Source of the DNA: Microbacterium sorbitolivorans
GTDB lineage: Bacteria > Actinomycetota > Actinomycetes > Actinomycetales > Microbacteriaceae
Length of the DNA stretch: 64,000 nt
Direction of reading: 5' to 3'
NCBI RefSeq assembly: GCF_003327285.1
Contig: NZ_KZ848478.1
Coordinates: 1 to 64,000, forward strand
This document shows, piece after piece, positions 16,261 through 24,515 of this stretch (position 1 is the stretch's first letter; every line of letters begins with the position of its first letter). Both the position numbers and the translations under genes were made by a program. The notes under the pieces were generated by a model. It had not been told where the DNA came from. It was given only the letters and a program-made list of their open reading frames with translations, and did not search any database.

Positions 16261-16956
16261 ATGGCCGTCGAGACAGCACGCCAGCACACCGACCGTGATC
16301 CGGGGTCCGGCGTGCTGTCTCGCGCCGCCGCCTTCGTCTACTGGCACTTGCTCGTCGGCGTGCTCATGTGCGTCGCCGAGCTGCCGGTGGTGGCGCTGCT
16401 CTTCTTCCTGGGGCGCGAGGCCGCCAACGCGGCTCTCGTGCCGCTGTGCCTGATCCCGATCGCCCCCGTGCTCTCGGCGGGCCTCTTCGCGATGCGCGCG
16501 CGGGCCGGATCCGAGGATCTCGCCCCCGCGCGGTTCTTCCTGCGCGGCCTGCGCCTCGGCTGGGCCGACTCGCTGCGCGCCTGGGCGCCCGCGATGATCG
16601 CGCTCGCGGCGGTCGCCGGCGCGATCGTGGCGCTGCGCCCCGCGGGCCTTCCCACGGCCTACGCCGGCGTGCTCGTCGGGATCGGCGTCATCGTCGCGCT
16701 GTGGGGGCTGAACGCGCTCGTCATCTCGACGGTGTTCTCGTTCCGCACGCGCGACACCCTGCGCCTCGCGGTGTTCTACCTCGGCCGCAAGTGGCAGGCC
16801 TCGCTCGGCGTGCTCGCGCTGCTGATCGTCGCGGTGGGCGTCGTGCTCGTCTCGACCGAGGCCGTGCTCTGGCTGTTCCAGGTCGTCTGGGTCTCGTTCC
16901 TCGCCGTCATCACGCAGCCGCTCGTCGCCGCGGTGACGGAGCGGTTTACGGCCTGA
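16261..16956 (+). CDS. DUF624 (YesL-like) membrane protein
   Basis: A 231-residue polytopic protein with about five to six hydrophobic segments, starting MAVETARQHTDR and continuing VYWHLLVGVLMCVAELPVVA. DUF624/YesL proteins regularly accompany LplABC/YtcP importers, but their biochemical role is not settled. The start ATG lies two bases after the stop of the binding-protein gene. It ends four bases before the convergent pabAB stop, with no obvious terminator between. Confidence 0.75.
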   Translation: MAVETARQHTDRDPGSGVLSRAAAFVYWHLLVGVLMCVAELPVVALLFFLGREAANAALVPLCLIPIAPVLSAGLFAMRARAGSEDLAPARFFLRGLRLGWADSLRAWAPAMIALAAVAGAIVALRPAGLPTAYAGVLVGIGVIVALWGLNALVISTVFSFRTRDTLRLAVFYLGRKWQASLGVLALLIVAVGVVLVSTEAVLWLFQVVWVSFLAVITQPLVAAVTERFTA

Positions 16957-16960
16957 GGGA

Positions 16961-19063
16961 TCACGCCCAGGGGTGGGTTGCCCCGAACGCGGCGAGCAGC
17001 GGCGTCGACTTCGCGATCGTCTCGTCGAGCTCGGTCTGCGGGTCGCTGTCGATCGTGATGGCGCCGCCGGTGCCGATCGTCGCCTGCCCGCCCTCCAGCA
17101 CCGCGGTGCGGATGACGACCGACAGGTCGACGGAACCGTCGCGCGAGAAGTACCCGATCGCGCCGGAGTAGACGCCGCGCTCGTCGGGTTCGAGGGCGTC
17201 GAGCATCTCGCACGTGCGCTTCTTCGGGGCGCCCGTCATGGATCCGGGAGGGAACAGCGCCTCCGCCGCGCGCACCCCGCTCACGCGGATCCGCGAGCGG
17301 ATCGTCGTGACCAGCTGGTGCACCGTCGCGTAGCTCTCGACGCGCATGAGCGCGGGCACCTCGACGGATCCGGGCTCGCTGATGCGGCCCAGATCGTTGC
17401 GCAGCAGGTCGACGATCATGAGGTTCTCGGCGCGGGTCTTTGGATCCGCCGCGAGCGCGGCCGCGATCTCGCCGTCGCGCTGCGGGTCGCGCCGCGCGGT
17501 GCCCTTGATGGGCTTCGTCTCGGCGACGACGCCGCGCACCTGGAGGAAGCGCTCGGGCGAGCACGAGAGGATTTCGCGGGTGCCGGCTTGGTGATGCCCG
17601 CCGTCACGGTCGTGCTCGCGGGTGCCGGCGCGTTTGCGCTCGTCGTCGCGGTCGCCGTCGCCGAACCGGAGGTACGCGGCGTAGGGCGCCGCGTTGGCGC
17701 GGCGCAGCGCCCGGTATGCGCCGAGCCCGTCGCCGGCGAAGGGCGCCCGAAGCCGGTACGTGTAGCAGGCCTCGTACGAGTCGCCCGCGAGCAGCCACCC
17801 GCGAATCTCGCCGATGTGCGCGAGGTACGTCTCCCGCTCGATGCTCGCCACCGCGGTCTGTATGCCGCCCTCGGCATATGTCTCGGGGGTGGGTGCTGGG
17901 GCGCGTGCGGCCGCGCCGCGGACGCGGGCGACGGCGTCGCGGATCCATGCCCGGGCCGCCTCCGCATCGGGCCCGACCGCGACGACGTGCGTCACGTGCT
18001 CGAGGTGGTCGACGACGAGGAATCGGCTGAGGTGCACGAGGTGCACGGCGCCGGGCCGGCCGATGCCGGATCCGTACTCGATCGCCCCGACGTAGCCGCC
18101 CACGAACGGCAACGCGTCGTCGCCCGCGACGGGATGCGCGGCGAGGCGCTGCTCGATCTCGTCCCAGGATCCGCGGATCTCGTCGTCGAGCGGCCCATCC
18201 GGCGCCCCCAGGATCGAGTACCTCCCCATCCCGTACGCCTGCTGCGCACTATCGAGCCACACCGCCGAGGGCGCGTCGGCGTAGAGGGCAAGGAACGCCC
18301 CCTCGGCATCGTCGAGGTCGAGGGCCTCGCGGTGCACGCGCCACGCGCCCACCTCGCCGACGCCCACATCACCCACGCCGCCGAAAGAACAAGATTTGCG
18401 CGAGTGACTACGAAATAACGTGTCCTTTCGCGTAATTCTTGTGCGTTCGGCGGGAAGGGCGGGAAGGCCGGGGGAGGCGGGAGGTGCGGGGACGGGGGCA
18501 GACCCGGCGAGCCCCAGGAACGTGGCCAGCATGCGCGCGCCGTCGGGCGTCGCGATCGACTCGGGGTGGAACTGCACGCCGCTCCAGCCCCGCGCCTCGT
18601 CGACGCCCGCCATGGCGACGCCGTCGGGGGTGCGGGCCGTGATGCGGAAGGGCGCCGGATCCGCGACGGCGAGCGAGTGGTACCGCACCGCCTCGAAGCG
18701 GGCCGGCACGCCGTCGAACATCGCGGATCCGTCGTGGGCAACGGTGTCGACCTGCCCGTGCGCGGGCCGCGGGGCGCGCACGACGCGTCCGCCGGCCGCG
18801 ACCGCCATCTGCTGGAACCCGAAGCACACCCCGAACACGGGAACCTCGGCGTGGGCAAGGATCGCGAGCCCGCGCCCCGAGTCGGCGGGATCGTGCGGGT
18901 CGCCCGGCCCCGGCCCCAGCACGATGTGTGTGTAGCGGCCGAGGGACTCGAGGTCGACGTCTTCGCTCTGCACGAGGTCGGGGCGCACGCCCGTCACCTG
19001 CCACAGCACCTGTTCGATGCTGCCGGTGTACGAGTCGTGATTGTCGACGAGGAGAACCCGCAT
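16961..19063 (-). CDS. pabAB: Aminodeoxychorismate synthase, PabA-PabB fusion
   Basis: A 700-residue fusion that makes 4-amino-4-deoxychorismate from chorismate and glutamine for folate. The N-terminal amidotransferase (about 1-190) has VLLVDNHDSYTGSIEQVLWQ, the nucleophile in FGVCFGFQQMA and His/Glu in FHPES. The C-terminal synthase (about 240-700) has KPIKGTARR, whose Lys distinguishes PabB from TrpE, then DLLRNDLGRI and PPGSMTGAPKKRT. Two oddities stand out. The interdomain linker is encoded by a palindromic repeat (18376-18452) read in frame. A charged insert with a repeated AGTRE motif precedes SCSPERFL, where the family usually has a short loop. The gene is divergent from pabC. Confidence 0.92.
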   Translation of the reverse strand: MRVLLVDNHDSYTGSIEQVLWQVTGVRPDLVQSEDVDLESLGRYTHIVLGPGPGDPHDPADSGRGLAILAHAEVPVFGVCFGFQQMAVAAGGRVVRAPRPAHGQVDTVAHDGSAMFDGVPARFEAVRYHSLAVADPAPFRITARTPDGVAMAGVDEARGWSGVQFHPESIATPDGARMLATFLGLAGSAPVPAPPASPGLPALPAERTRITRKDTLFRSHSRKSCSFGGVGDVGVGEVGAWRVHREALDLDDAEGAFLALYADAPSAVWLDSAQQAYGMGRYSILGAPDGPLDDEIRGSWDEIEQRLAAHPVAGDDALPFVGGYVGAIEYGSGIGRPGAVHLVHLSRFLVVDHLEHVTHVVAVGPDAEAARAWIRDAVARVRGAAARAPAPTPETYAEGGIQTAVASIERETYLAHIGEIRGWLLAGDSYEACYTYRLRAPFAGDGLGAYRALRRANAAPYAAYLRFGDGDRDDERKRAGTREHDRDGGHHQAGTREILSCSPERFLQVRGVVAETKPIKGTARRDPQRDGEIAAALAADPKTRAENLMIVDLLRNDLGRISEPGSVEVPALMRVESYATVHQLVTTIRSRIRVSGVRAAEALFPPGSMTGAPKKRTCEMLDALEPDERGVYSGAIGYFSRDGSVDLSVVIRTAVLEGGQATIGTGGAITIDSDPQTELDETIAKSTPLLAAFGATHPWA
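18376..18452. repeat. Palindromic repeat element inside the pabAB linker (copy 1)
   Basis: The left arm CGCCGAAAGAACAAGATTTG and the inverted right arm TAATTCTTGTGCGTTCGGCG surround the core ACTACGAAATAACGTGTC. It closely matches the perfect palindrome at 58376-58450. This copy has several arm mismatches, lies wholly within pabAB and keeps the frame open, adding about 25 basic, Ser/Thr-rich residues. Confidence 0.85.
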
Positions 19064-19080
19064 GCTTCTATTGTCGAGAT

Positions 19081-19860
19081 ATGGAGCTGATGGATGGCCT
19101 TCCGGTGGATCCGGCCGAGATGCGGGCCTACGCGTTCTCGGGCCTCGCGCACTTTACGACGGTGCTCGTCGAGCGCGGGGCGGTGCGTGGCCTCGACCTG
19201 CACCTCGCCCGCCTCGTGACCGACGCGCGCGCCCTCTTCGACGCCGAGCTCGACACCGGCCTCGTGCGGCGGCGGATCCTCGAGGCGATCGCCGACGAGC
19301 CCGAGCGCGTCATCGTGCGCGTCACGCTCTTCGACCCGGCGCTCACGCTCGAGCGGCCGGGGGCCGATGCGCACCCGCGGATCCTCGTGTCGCCGCGCGC
19401 CGCCGGATCCGGATCCGCGGCGCCCCTGCGGCTGCGGTCGGTCGTGTTCGGGCGGCAGCGCCCCGAGATCAAGCACACGGGCCTCTTCGGTTCGCTCTAC
19501 GAGCGCCGCCTCGCGCAGCGCGCGGGCTTCGACGACGCGGTGTTCGTCGACGCGGGCGGCGCGTTCTCGGAGGGGCCGACCTGGAACCTCGGCTTCATCG
19601 ATCGCGCGGGCGAGCTCGTCTGGCCCGACGGCGATGCCCTCGACGGCGTGACCCGCGACCTCATCGCGGGCGTCGTGCCGGGGCGGGCGACGCGGGTCAC
19701 GGATCCGGGCGAGATGGTCGCGGCATTCGCGACCGGATCCGGTGCCGGGATCCGGCCGATCGCGAGCATCGACGAGGTCGAGCTCGACGCGGCCCACCCG
19801 CGGCTCGCGGAGATCCGCGAGGCCTACGCGAGGATCCCCGCGCAGGCGATCGCGGGGTAG
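19081..19860 (+). CDS. pabC: Aminodeoxychorismate lyase-like class IV aminotransferase
   Basis: A 259-residue PLP enzyme. The likely cofactor lysine is in PEIKHTGLFGSLYERRLAQR. The class IV features AGFDDAVFVDAGGAFSEGP and TWNLGFIDRAGELVWP place the substrate- and phosphate-binding loops in order, with GVTRDLI following. With pabAB 17 bases away on the other strand, the expected job is release of pyruvate from aminodeoxychorismate to give p-aminobenzoate. Class IV enzymes of this size also include branched-chain and D-amino acid aminotransferases, so the assignment rests partly on context. I chose ATG 19081, just after the divergent pabAB start; longer frames overlap pabAB. Confidence 0.8.
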   Translation: MELMDGLPVDPAEMRAYAFSGLAHFTTVLVERGAVRGLDLHLARLVTDARALFDAELDTGLVRRRILEAIADEPERVIVRVTLFDPALTLERPGADAHPRILVSPRAAGSGSAAPLRLRSVVFGRQRPEIKHTGLFGSLYERRLAQRAGFDDAVFVDAGGAFSEGPTWNLGFIDRAGELVWPDGDALDGVTRDLIAGVVPGRATRVTDPGEMVAAFATGSGAGIRPIASIDEVELDAAHPRLAEIREAYARIPAQAIAG

Positions 19861-19939
19861 GGCGTAACGCACGACCCTCGCGAGCGCTCTCAGGTGTGCG
19901 GCAATAGGATGGAGGGGCCCGCCACCATAGAGGACAAGC

Positions 19940-20545
19940 ATGCCTACACGCACCGTTTCGCACCGAGCCGCGCGCGCCCTGACGATTGTTCGCGCGCTGA
20001 TTGCCGCCATCGCCGCGGTGATCGTGACGTTCGTGCAAAACCGGCCGGGCGAGTTCGCCACGGCGGCGCTCCAGGGCTTCCTCGCGGCGATGGTCGTGTA
20101 CTTCGTCGTCGAGATCGTCGTTCGCGGCGTCGACACGAAGCGCCTGCTGCTGGGCATCATTCACCTGGCCGGCGTGCTGCTTGTCTTCGTCCTGCCCGGC
20201 AACGCCGACGCCCGCTTCCACCTGACGCTGCTCCTCTGGGCCGCGGCGGCGGGAGTCGTTGAGCTCGTCGGCGGCCTGATCGGCCGGCGCGGCGGATCCG
20301 AGGACGCGCGCGATCACATCGCAGTCGGTGCCCTCACGTGCGTGCTCGCGCTCGCGGCGCTCCTCGTCTCGCCGGAGTACGCGCTCGACTACTTCGTCAA
20401 GGACGCGAACCAGAGCTTCACTCTTACCGGCACCATCGTCGGCGTCGGCCTCTTCGGGGGCTGGGCCGCGATCGTCGCCGTCTACCTCGGCATCGGTGCA
20501 TTCTCGCCGGCGCCGGCGACAACAGTCACGAAGGACGCAGCATGA
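19940..20545 (+). CDS. Six-helix integral membrane protein
   Basis: A 201-residue protein made almost entirely of hydrophobic helices, with segments near 15-30, 40-60, 70-85, 95-115, 128-145 and 165-190. The arrangement resembles HdeD/DUF308-like membrane proteins, but I see no diagnostic motif. Its stop overlaps the start of the next small membrane protein (ATGA), so the two are made together. The function is unknown. Confidence 0.7.
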   Translation: MPTRTVSHRAARALTIVRALIAAIAAVIVTFVQNRPGEFATAALQGFLAAMVVYFVVEIVVRGVDTKRLLLGIIHLAGVLLVFVLPGNADARFHLTLLLWAAAAGVVELVGGLIGRRGGSEDARDHIAVGALTCVLALAALLVSPEYALDYFVKDANQSFTLTGTIVGVGLFGGWAAIVAVYLGIGAFSPAPATTVTKDAA

Positions 20546-20844
20546 CCGAGAAGAACACCACCCGCCGCGACCTCATGAAGCCCCTGCAGCTCCTCGGCTG
20601 GTCGTTCGGCGCAGCGATCTTCGCCGGTTTCGTCACGGCGATGAGCATGGGTGCCTTCACGCAGGCGGGCACCGACATCGTCGGCACCGCCTGGCGCGTG
20701 TCGGCGATCGTCGCCGGCATAACCTTCATCGTGGTGGTGCTGTGCCTTGCGCTACTGCTGCTCGTCGTCGACCCGAGCGACCTCGAGAAGGAACACGACA
20801 AGGGCGTGCTCCTGCCGGAGGATCCGGAAGACGACAAGAAGTAA
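20542..20844 (+). CDS. Small two-helix membrane protein
   Basis: A 100-residue protein with two hydrophobic segments (about 19-40 and 52-75) and charged ends, finishing DPSDLEKEHDKGV then an acidic tail PEDPEDDKK. It overlaps the preceding membrane gene by ATGA and is followed at once by a strong hairpin terminator. No family is recognised; a partner or regulator of the upstream membrane protein is the simplest inference. Confidence 0.7.
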   Translation: MTEKNTTRRDLMKPLQLLGWSFGAAIFAGFVTAMSMGAFTQAGTDIVGTAWRVSAIVAGITFIVVVLCLALLLLVVDPSDLEKEHDKGVLLPEDPEDDKK

Positions 20845-20849
20845 GCAAC

Positions 20850-20887
20850 GCAAAAGCGGGCGGGCCTTTCGGCCCGCCCGCTTTTGC
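20850..20887. terminator. Bidirectional intrinsic terminator
   Basis: GCAAAAGCGGGCGGGCC, a TTTC loop, then the exact inverted GGCCCGCCCGCTTTTGC form a 17-bp stem with T/A tracts on both sides. It lies between the convergent membrane-protein and purB genes and can serve both strands. Confidence 0.9.
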
Positions 20888-20895
20888 GTGGGTGA

Positions 20896-22287
20896 TTACT
20901 TCTCGAGCTTCGCGCGCACGACCTTCTCGGCGAGGCCGATGTAGGTCGCGGGCGTGAGGGCTGTGAGGCGCTCCTTGGCGTCGTCGCCGATGTCGAGGCC
21001 CGCCACGAACTCGGCGAGGTCTTCGGCGCCGATGCGGTGGCCGCGCGTGAGGTCCTTCAGAAGCGCGTACGGATCCGAGATCTGCGAGCGGCCGGCAACG
21101 ACCTCGGCGCGGATGACGGTCTGGATCGCCTCGGCGAGGACCTCCCAGTTGCCGTCGAGATCCTTCAGCAGCGTCTCGCGCGAGAGCGAGATCTGGTCGA
21201 GGCCGCCCGAGAGGTTCGTGAGGGCGAGGAGCGAGTGGCCGAAGGCGACGCCGATGTTGCGCTGCGTCGTCGAGTCGGTCAGGTCGCGCTGCATGCGCGA
21301 GGTGACGAGGGTCTGCGCGAGGGTCGCGAACAGGCCGCCCGCGATCTCGAGGTTCGCCTCGGCGTTTTCGAACTTGATCGGGTTGATCTTGTGAGGCATC
21401 GTCGACGAGCCGGTCGCGCCGGCGACGGGGATCTGTGTGAAGAAGCCGAGCGAGATGTACGTCCAGACGTCCTGCGCGAGGTTGTGCAGGATGGCGCCGG
21501 CGTGCTTCACGTGGTCGTAGAGCTCGGCCTGCCAGTCGTGCGACTCGATCTGCGTCGTGAGCGGGTTGAACGTGAGGCCCAGGGGGCCCTCGACGAACTC
21601 GCGCGTGAGGTTGGGCCACGCGATCTTCGGGTCGGCGGCGAGGTGCGCCGACCAGGTGCCGGTCGCGCCCGAGAACTTGGCCATGTACTCGGTGGCCTCG
21701 ATGCGCGCGAGCACGCGCTCGAGGCGCCACACGAACACGCCGAACTCCTTGCCCATGGTGCTGGGCGTCGCGGGCTGGCCGTGGGTGCGCGAGAGCATCG
21801 CCGCGTCGGCCATGTCGAGCGACATGGCGCGGAGCTTCTCGATGACGCCGCGGAAGGCGGGCAGCCAGGTCGTGGTGACGGCGCGCTTGACCGTGAGGGC
21901 GTACGAGGTCGAGTTGACGTCTTCGCTCGTCAGGGCGAAGTGGGTCAGCTCGGCGAGGTGGTCGAGCTCGAGCTGCGACAGGCGGTCGCGCACGAGGTAC
22001 TCGACGGCCTTGACGTCGTGGCGCGTCACGCGCTCCTTCTCGGCAAGCCAGTCGATCTCGGCCTGACCGAAGTCGAGGTACGCGAGGCGCAGCTTGTCCT
22101 GCGTCGCCGCGGGAAGCGGCGAGGTGCCGAACAGGCGGTTGTTGGTGAGGTGAATGAGCCACTCGACCTCAACCTCCACGCGGGCGCGGTTGAGGCCGGC
22201 CTCGGAGAGGTGCTCGGCGAGCGACGAGACGGCGGAGCTGTAACGGCCGTCGAGCGGACTCAGCGGCTGGGGAGGAAGAGCGTTCAC
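20896..22287 (-). CDS. purB: Adenylosuccinate lyase
   Basis: A 463-residue enzyme of the fumarase/aspartase superfamily. It splits SAICAR and adenylosuccinate to release fumarate in purine synthesis. It starts PLSPLDGRYSSAVSSLAEHL and has THFALTSEDVNSTSYAL, then SRTHGQPATPSTMGKE with the catalytic His, and the signature loop GSSTMPHKINPI with its catalytic Ser. The length is that of the long PurB type. It is transcribed alone and terminates at the hairpin at 20850. Confidence 0.96.
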   Translation of the reverse strand: MNALPPQPLSPLDGRYSSAVSSLAEHLSEAGLNRARVEVEVEWLIHLTNNRLFGTSPLPAATQDKLRLAYLDFGQAEIDWLAEKERVTRHDVKAVEYLVRDRLSQLELDHLAELTHFALTSEDVNSTSYALTVKRAVTTTWLPAFRGVIEKLRAMSLDMADAAMLSRTHGQPATPSTMGKEFGVFVWRLERVLARIEATEYMAKFSGATGTWSAHLAADPKIAWPNLTREFVEGPLGLTFNPLTTQIESHDWQAELYDHVKHAGAILHNLAQDVWTYISLGFFTQIPVAGATGSSTMPHKINPIKFENAEANLEIAGGLFATLAQTLVTSRMQRDLTDSTTQRNIGVAFGHSLLALTNLSGGLDQISLSRETLLKDLDGNWEVLAEAIQTVIRAEVVAGRSQISDPYALLKDLTRGHRIGAEDLAEFVAGLDIGDDAKERLTALTPATYIGLAEKVVRAKLEK

Positions 22288-22445
22288 GTGGGCCTCCGTG
22301 ATGAGGGGCGTTTGGGCCAGACCAGCCTATTCCGAACTGCCGACATTCTCCCCCAAGCTGTCCACAGGCGCCGTTGCGGTGAAGTTCTCCACGGATCCGA
22401 AAAAGCGGGTGCGCCGCCCGCGCCCGAGGGCGCAGGCTAGCGGGC

Positions 22446-22703
22446 ATGACGACGAGTAACCACGATCTCGCCCAGGTCGCCTGGCAGGCGAGGGATCACA
22501 TGTACCGGGCCGCGGCCGACATCCGCGCCGCGCGAACCGCGCTCCAGGAGGCCGAGCGCGCCATGCAGTGGCGCTCGCGCGCGGCCGACGCGTTCACGTC
22601 GCGCGCCGACGACGTGGTCGCCACGACCGACGGCGTCGCGCATCGCTGCGACGAGGCGGCCGACGCGCTGCTGAACATCGGCAACTACCTGGTGACGCGA
22701 TGA
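22446..22703 (+). CDS. Small helical ESX/WXG100-like protein
   Basis: An 85-residue all-helical protein with two predicted helices around RAMQWRSRAADAFTSRADDV, where Trp and the downstream A-D-x-F pattern recall the hairpin of WXG100 secretion substrates, although the exact W-x-G is W-R-S. Its stop overlaps the next gene start (ATGA), pairing it with a larger protein that has an ESX-like N-terminus. Pairs of this kind are typical of type VII secretion partners. No secretion machinery lies in the window, so this is inference from size, helix pattern and coupling. Confidence 0.55.
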   Translation: MTTSNHDLAQVAWQARDHMYRAAADIRAARTALQEAERAMQWRSRAADAFTSRADDVVATTDGVAHRCDEAADALLNIGNYLVTR

Positions 22704-24076
22704 GCGGCGTCGATGTCACGCAGGGGTCGATCGTGGCGGTGGATCCGGAGGAGCTGCGGTACGTCGCCACCCGCGTCGAGAATGCGTCGTATCACGCGTC
22801 GTCGGCGAGGGACGAGGTGGGCGCCGCCGACGCGCTGCAGCGCGATAACGCCATCCCCGAGCTGTACTACGTGTGGCCGTGCGGCACCGGCATCTACGTC
22901 GAGTGCGAGCGCGTGTACGACGAGTCGCGGGCGCTGTCGGAGGGGCTGCGGCTCGCGGCCGACACCTACGAGATGATCGAGCTGCGCACGCTCATCGCGA
23001 TGGGCGAGGGTGACGTGCCGACGCACATCCGGCGGATGAAGAGCCTGTACCTGCGCCTGCCCGAGCCGATGAAGCTCTCCGAACACCTGTGGCGCGCGTG
23101 GGAGGACCTGACTGGTTCGAAGCTCTCCGATACCTGGGGCAGCTCGAGCGCCCACGCGGGCCTCGTCATGTCGGTCTTCATGAATCAGCTCGTGAAGATG
23201 CGTACCGATTACGGCATGGGTCGTGGATCCCTCGGCGAGCCGCGGCGCGCGGAGGCGCGTCAGCCGACGACGCCCGGAACCTCAGATCGCTACGTGCCGA
23301 TGGTGAAGACGCCGCTCGGCACGAGCAAGGCTCCCGCGTCGCTCGCCGAGTCGGTGCGCCGCACGCCGAGCGGCGAGAGCGATGACCTGTCGGATCGGGC
23401 GCGGGTGCGCATCGAGAGGTACCGCATGGCCGACGGATCCGAGAGGTTCGTCGCGTATCTCAGCGGTTCGCGTGAGATGCCGTGGAAGGACGAGGACCCG
23501 TTCAGTTGGAGGAACAACGTCGGGCTGTACGTCGGCCTGCCGAACTCGGAGGGCTACAACTTCGTGCTCGAGGCGCTCGAGCGCTCGGGCGCCGAGGCCG
23601 GATCCGTCGTCGACGTAACCGCCTTCTCGCAGGGCGGCATGCTCGCGCAGCGGCTCGCGACCGATAGCGACTTCGACGTGCAGCACGTGACCACGCTCGG
23701 TTCGCCGCTCCGGATCCCCATGGGCGACGACGTCACCTCGCTAACGCTCGCGCACGACGACGACCCGGTCGCGGCGCTGAGCGACGGCGGCTCGCCCATG
23801 AGCCTCGGCGACGACGACAGCCTGCTCATCACGCGCACCTTCGACGACACGGCGACGACGCTCGAGCGATGGAGCGCGAACGCGCACCGCGTGAGCGCCT
23901 ACGCCGATACGGCGAAGCTCTTCGAGGAGTCGGGCGATATCCGTGGCGGCGCCGTGAGTGACTACTTCGACGAGCTCTCGCGGGCGACGCTGCTCGAGAG
24001 CTTCGCCTACGAGGTGCCGGAGGATCAGATCGGCCGGGTTATCGGCGGCTCTTCTTCTTCTGGGGACGAAGAATGA
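22700..24076 (+). CDS. ESX-like N-terminus fused to an alpha/beta-hydrolase-like domain
   Basis: A 458-residue protein. The N-terminal part (about 1-110) is helical with heptad-like spacing and no signal peptide. A Pro/Thr/Ser-rich linker follows at about 175-225. The C-terminal part (about 230-440) has a lipase-like nucleophile elbow FSQGG (Ser about 312) after an alternating strand SVVDVTA, then LGSPLRIP and LTLAHDDDPV, where the catalytic Asp could lie, and a late AHRVSAYADT with a candidate His. This order (Ser, Asp, His) fits an alpha/beta hydrolase. It is coupled to the small helical protein upstream. Its last 38 bases overlap the convergent holin-like gene. An esterase or lipase exported as an effector is plausible, not shown. 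Confidence 0.6.
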   Translation: MSGVDVTQGSIVAVDPEELRYVATRVENASYHASSARDEVGAADALQRDNAIPELYYVWPCGTGIYVECERVYDESRALSEGLRLAADTYEMIELRTLIAMGEGDVPTHIRRMKSLYLRLPEPMKLSEHLWRAWEDLTGSKLSDTWGSSSAHAGLVMSVFMNQLVKMRTDYGMGRGSLGEPRRAEARQPTTPGTSDRYVPMVKTPLGTSKAPASLAESVRRTPSGESDDLSDRARVRIERYRMADGSERFVAYLSGSREMPWKDEDPFSWRNNVGLYVGLPNSEGYNFVLEALERSGAEAGSVVDVTAFSQGGMLAQRLATDSDFDVQHVTTLGSPLRIPMGDDVTSLTLAHDDDPVAALSDGGSPMSLGDDDSLLITRTFDDTATTLERWSANAHRVSAYADTAKLFEESGDIRGGAVSDYFDELSRATLLESFAYEVPEDQIGRVIGGSSSSGDEE

Positions 24077-24440
24077 TGCCGAAGATCCAGTTGATGACGC
24101 TGAGCAGCAGGCCCGCGAGCACGCCCGGCCAGAAGGCCCCGACGTCGAGGCCCCAGCCCCAGCCGCTCGTGATCCACGCCGTGATCATGAGCAGCACTCC
24201 ATTCAACAGCAGCGAGATGAGGCCGAGCGTGATGACGAACAAGGGGAACGCGACGATCTTGATGACCGTGCCGATGATCGAGTTCACGAGGCCGAAGAGG
24301 GCTCCGAGAATCACGAGCGTGAGAATGAACTGCAGGTCGCGCCCCGGCTCGAAGGCCGTGATCGAGATCTGCAGGAACGAGATCAGCGACAGCACCCAGA
24401 GGGCGAAACCGTTGACGACCGAACGCACGATGAATCCCAT
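24039..24440 (-). CDS. Phage holin family 4-like membrane protein
   Basis: A 133-residue protein with four hydrophobic helices, starting MGFIVRSVVNGFALWVLSLI and ending in a basic PQKKKSRR. The layout matches the small Phage_holin_4_2-type membrane proteins that occur as single chromosomal genes in many actinobacteria and have no proven lytic role. The 3' end overlaps the convergent hydrolase gene by 38 bases. No phage genes are nearby. Confidence 0.75.
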   Translation of the reverse strand: MGFIVRSVVNGFALWVLSLISFLQISITAFEPGRDLQFILTLVILGALFGLVNSIIGTVIKIVAFPLFVITLGLISLLLNGVLLMITAWITSGWGWGLDVGAFWPGVLAGLLLSVINWIFGIILRPQKKKSRR

Positions 24441-24515
24441 GCGGCGATTCTCACATTCTTTGCCGAGAGCCGGGCCCGTTCCGAGAGACCTGCCAGGCCG
24501 CAATAAGATCGAGGC

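Noticed and set aside
13505..16279. A 924-codon open frame on the minus strand under the Lpl importer
   Set aside because: It runs antisense to lplC- and lplA-type genes and shows no domain; long antisense frames are common where GC3 is near 90%.
24039..24440. Holin-like protein as evidence of a prophage
   Set aside because: No other phage gene is present, and this small membrane family is widespread as single chromosomal genes.
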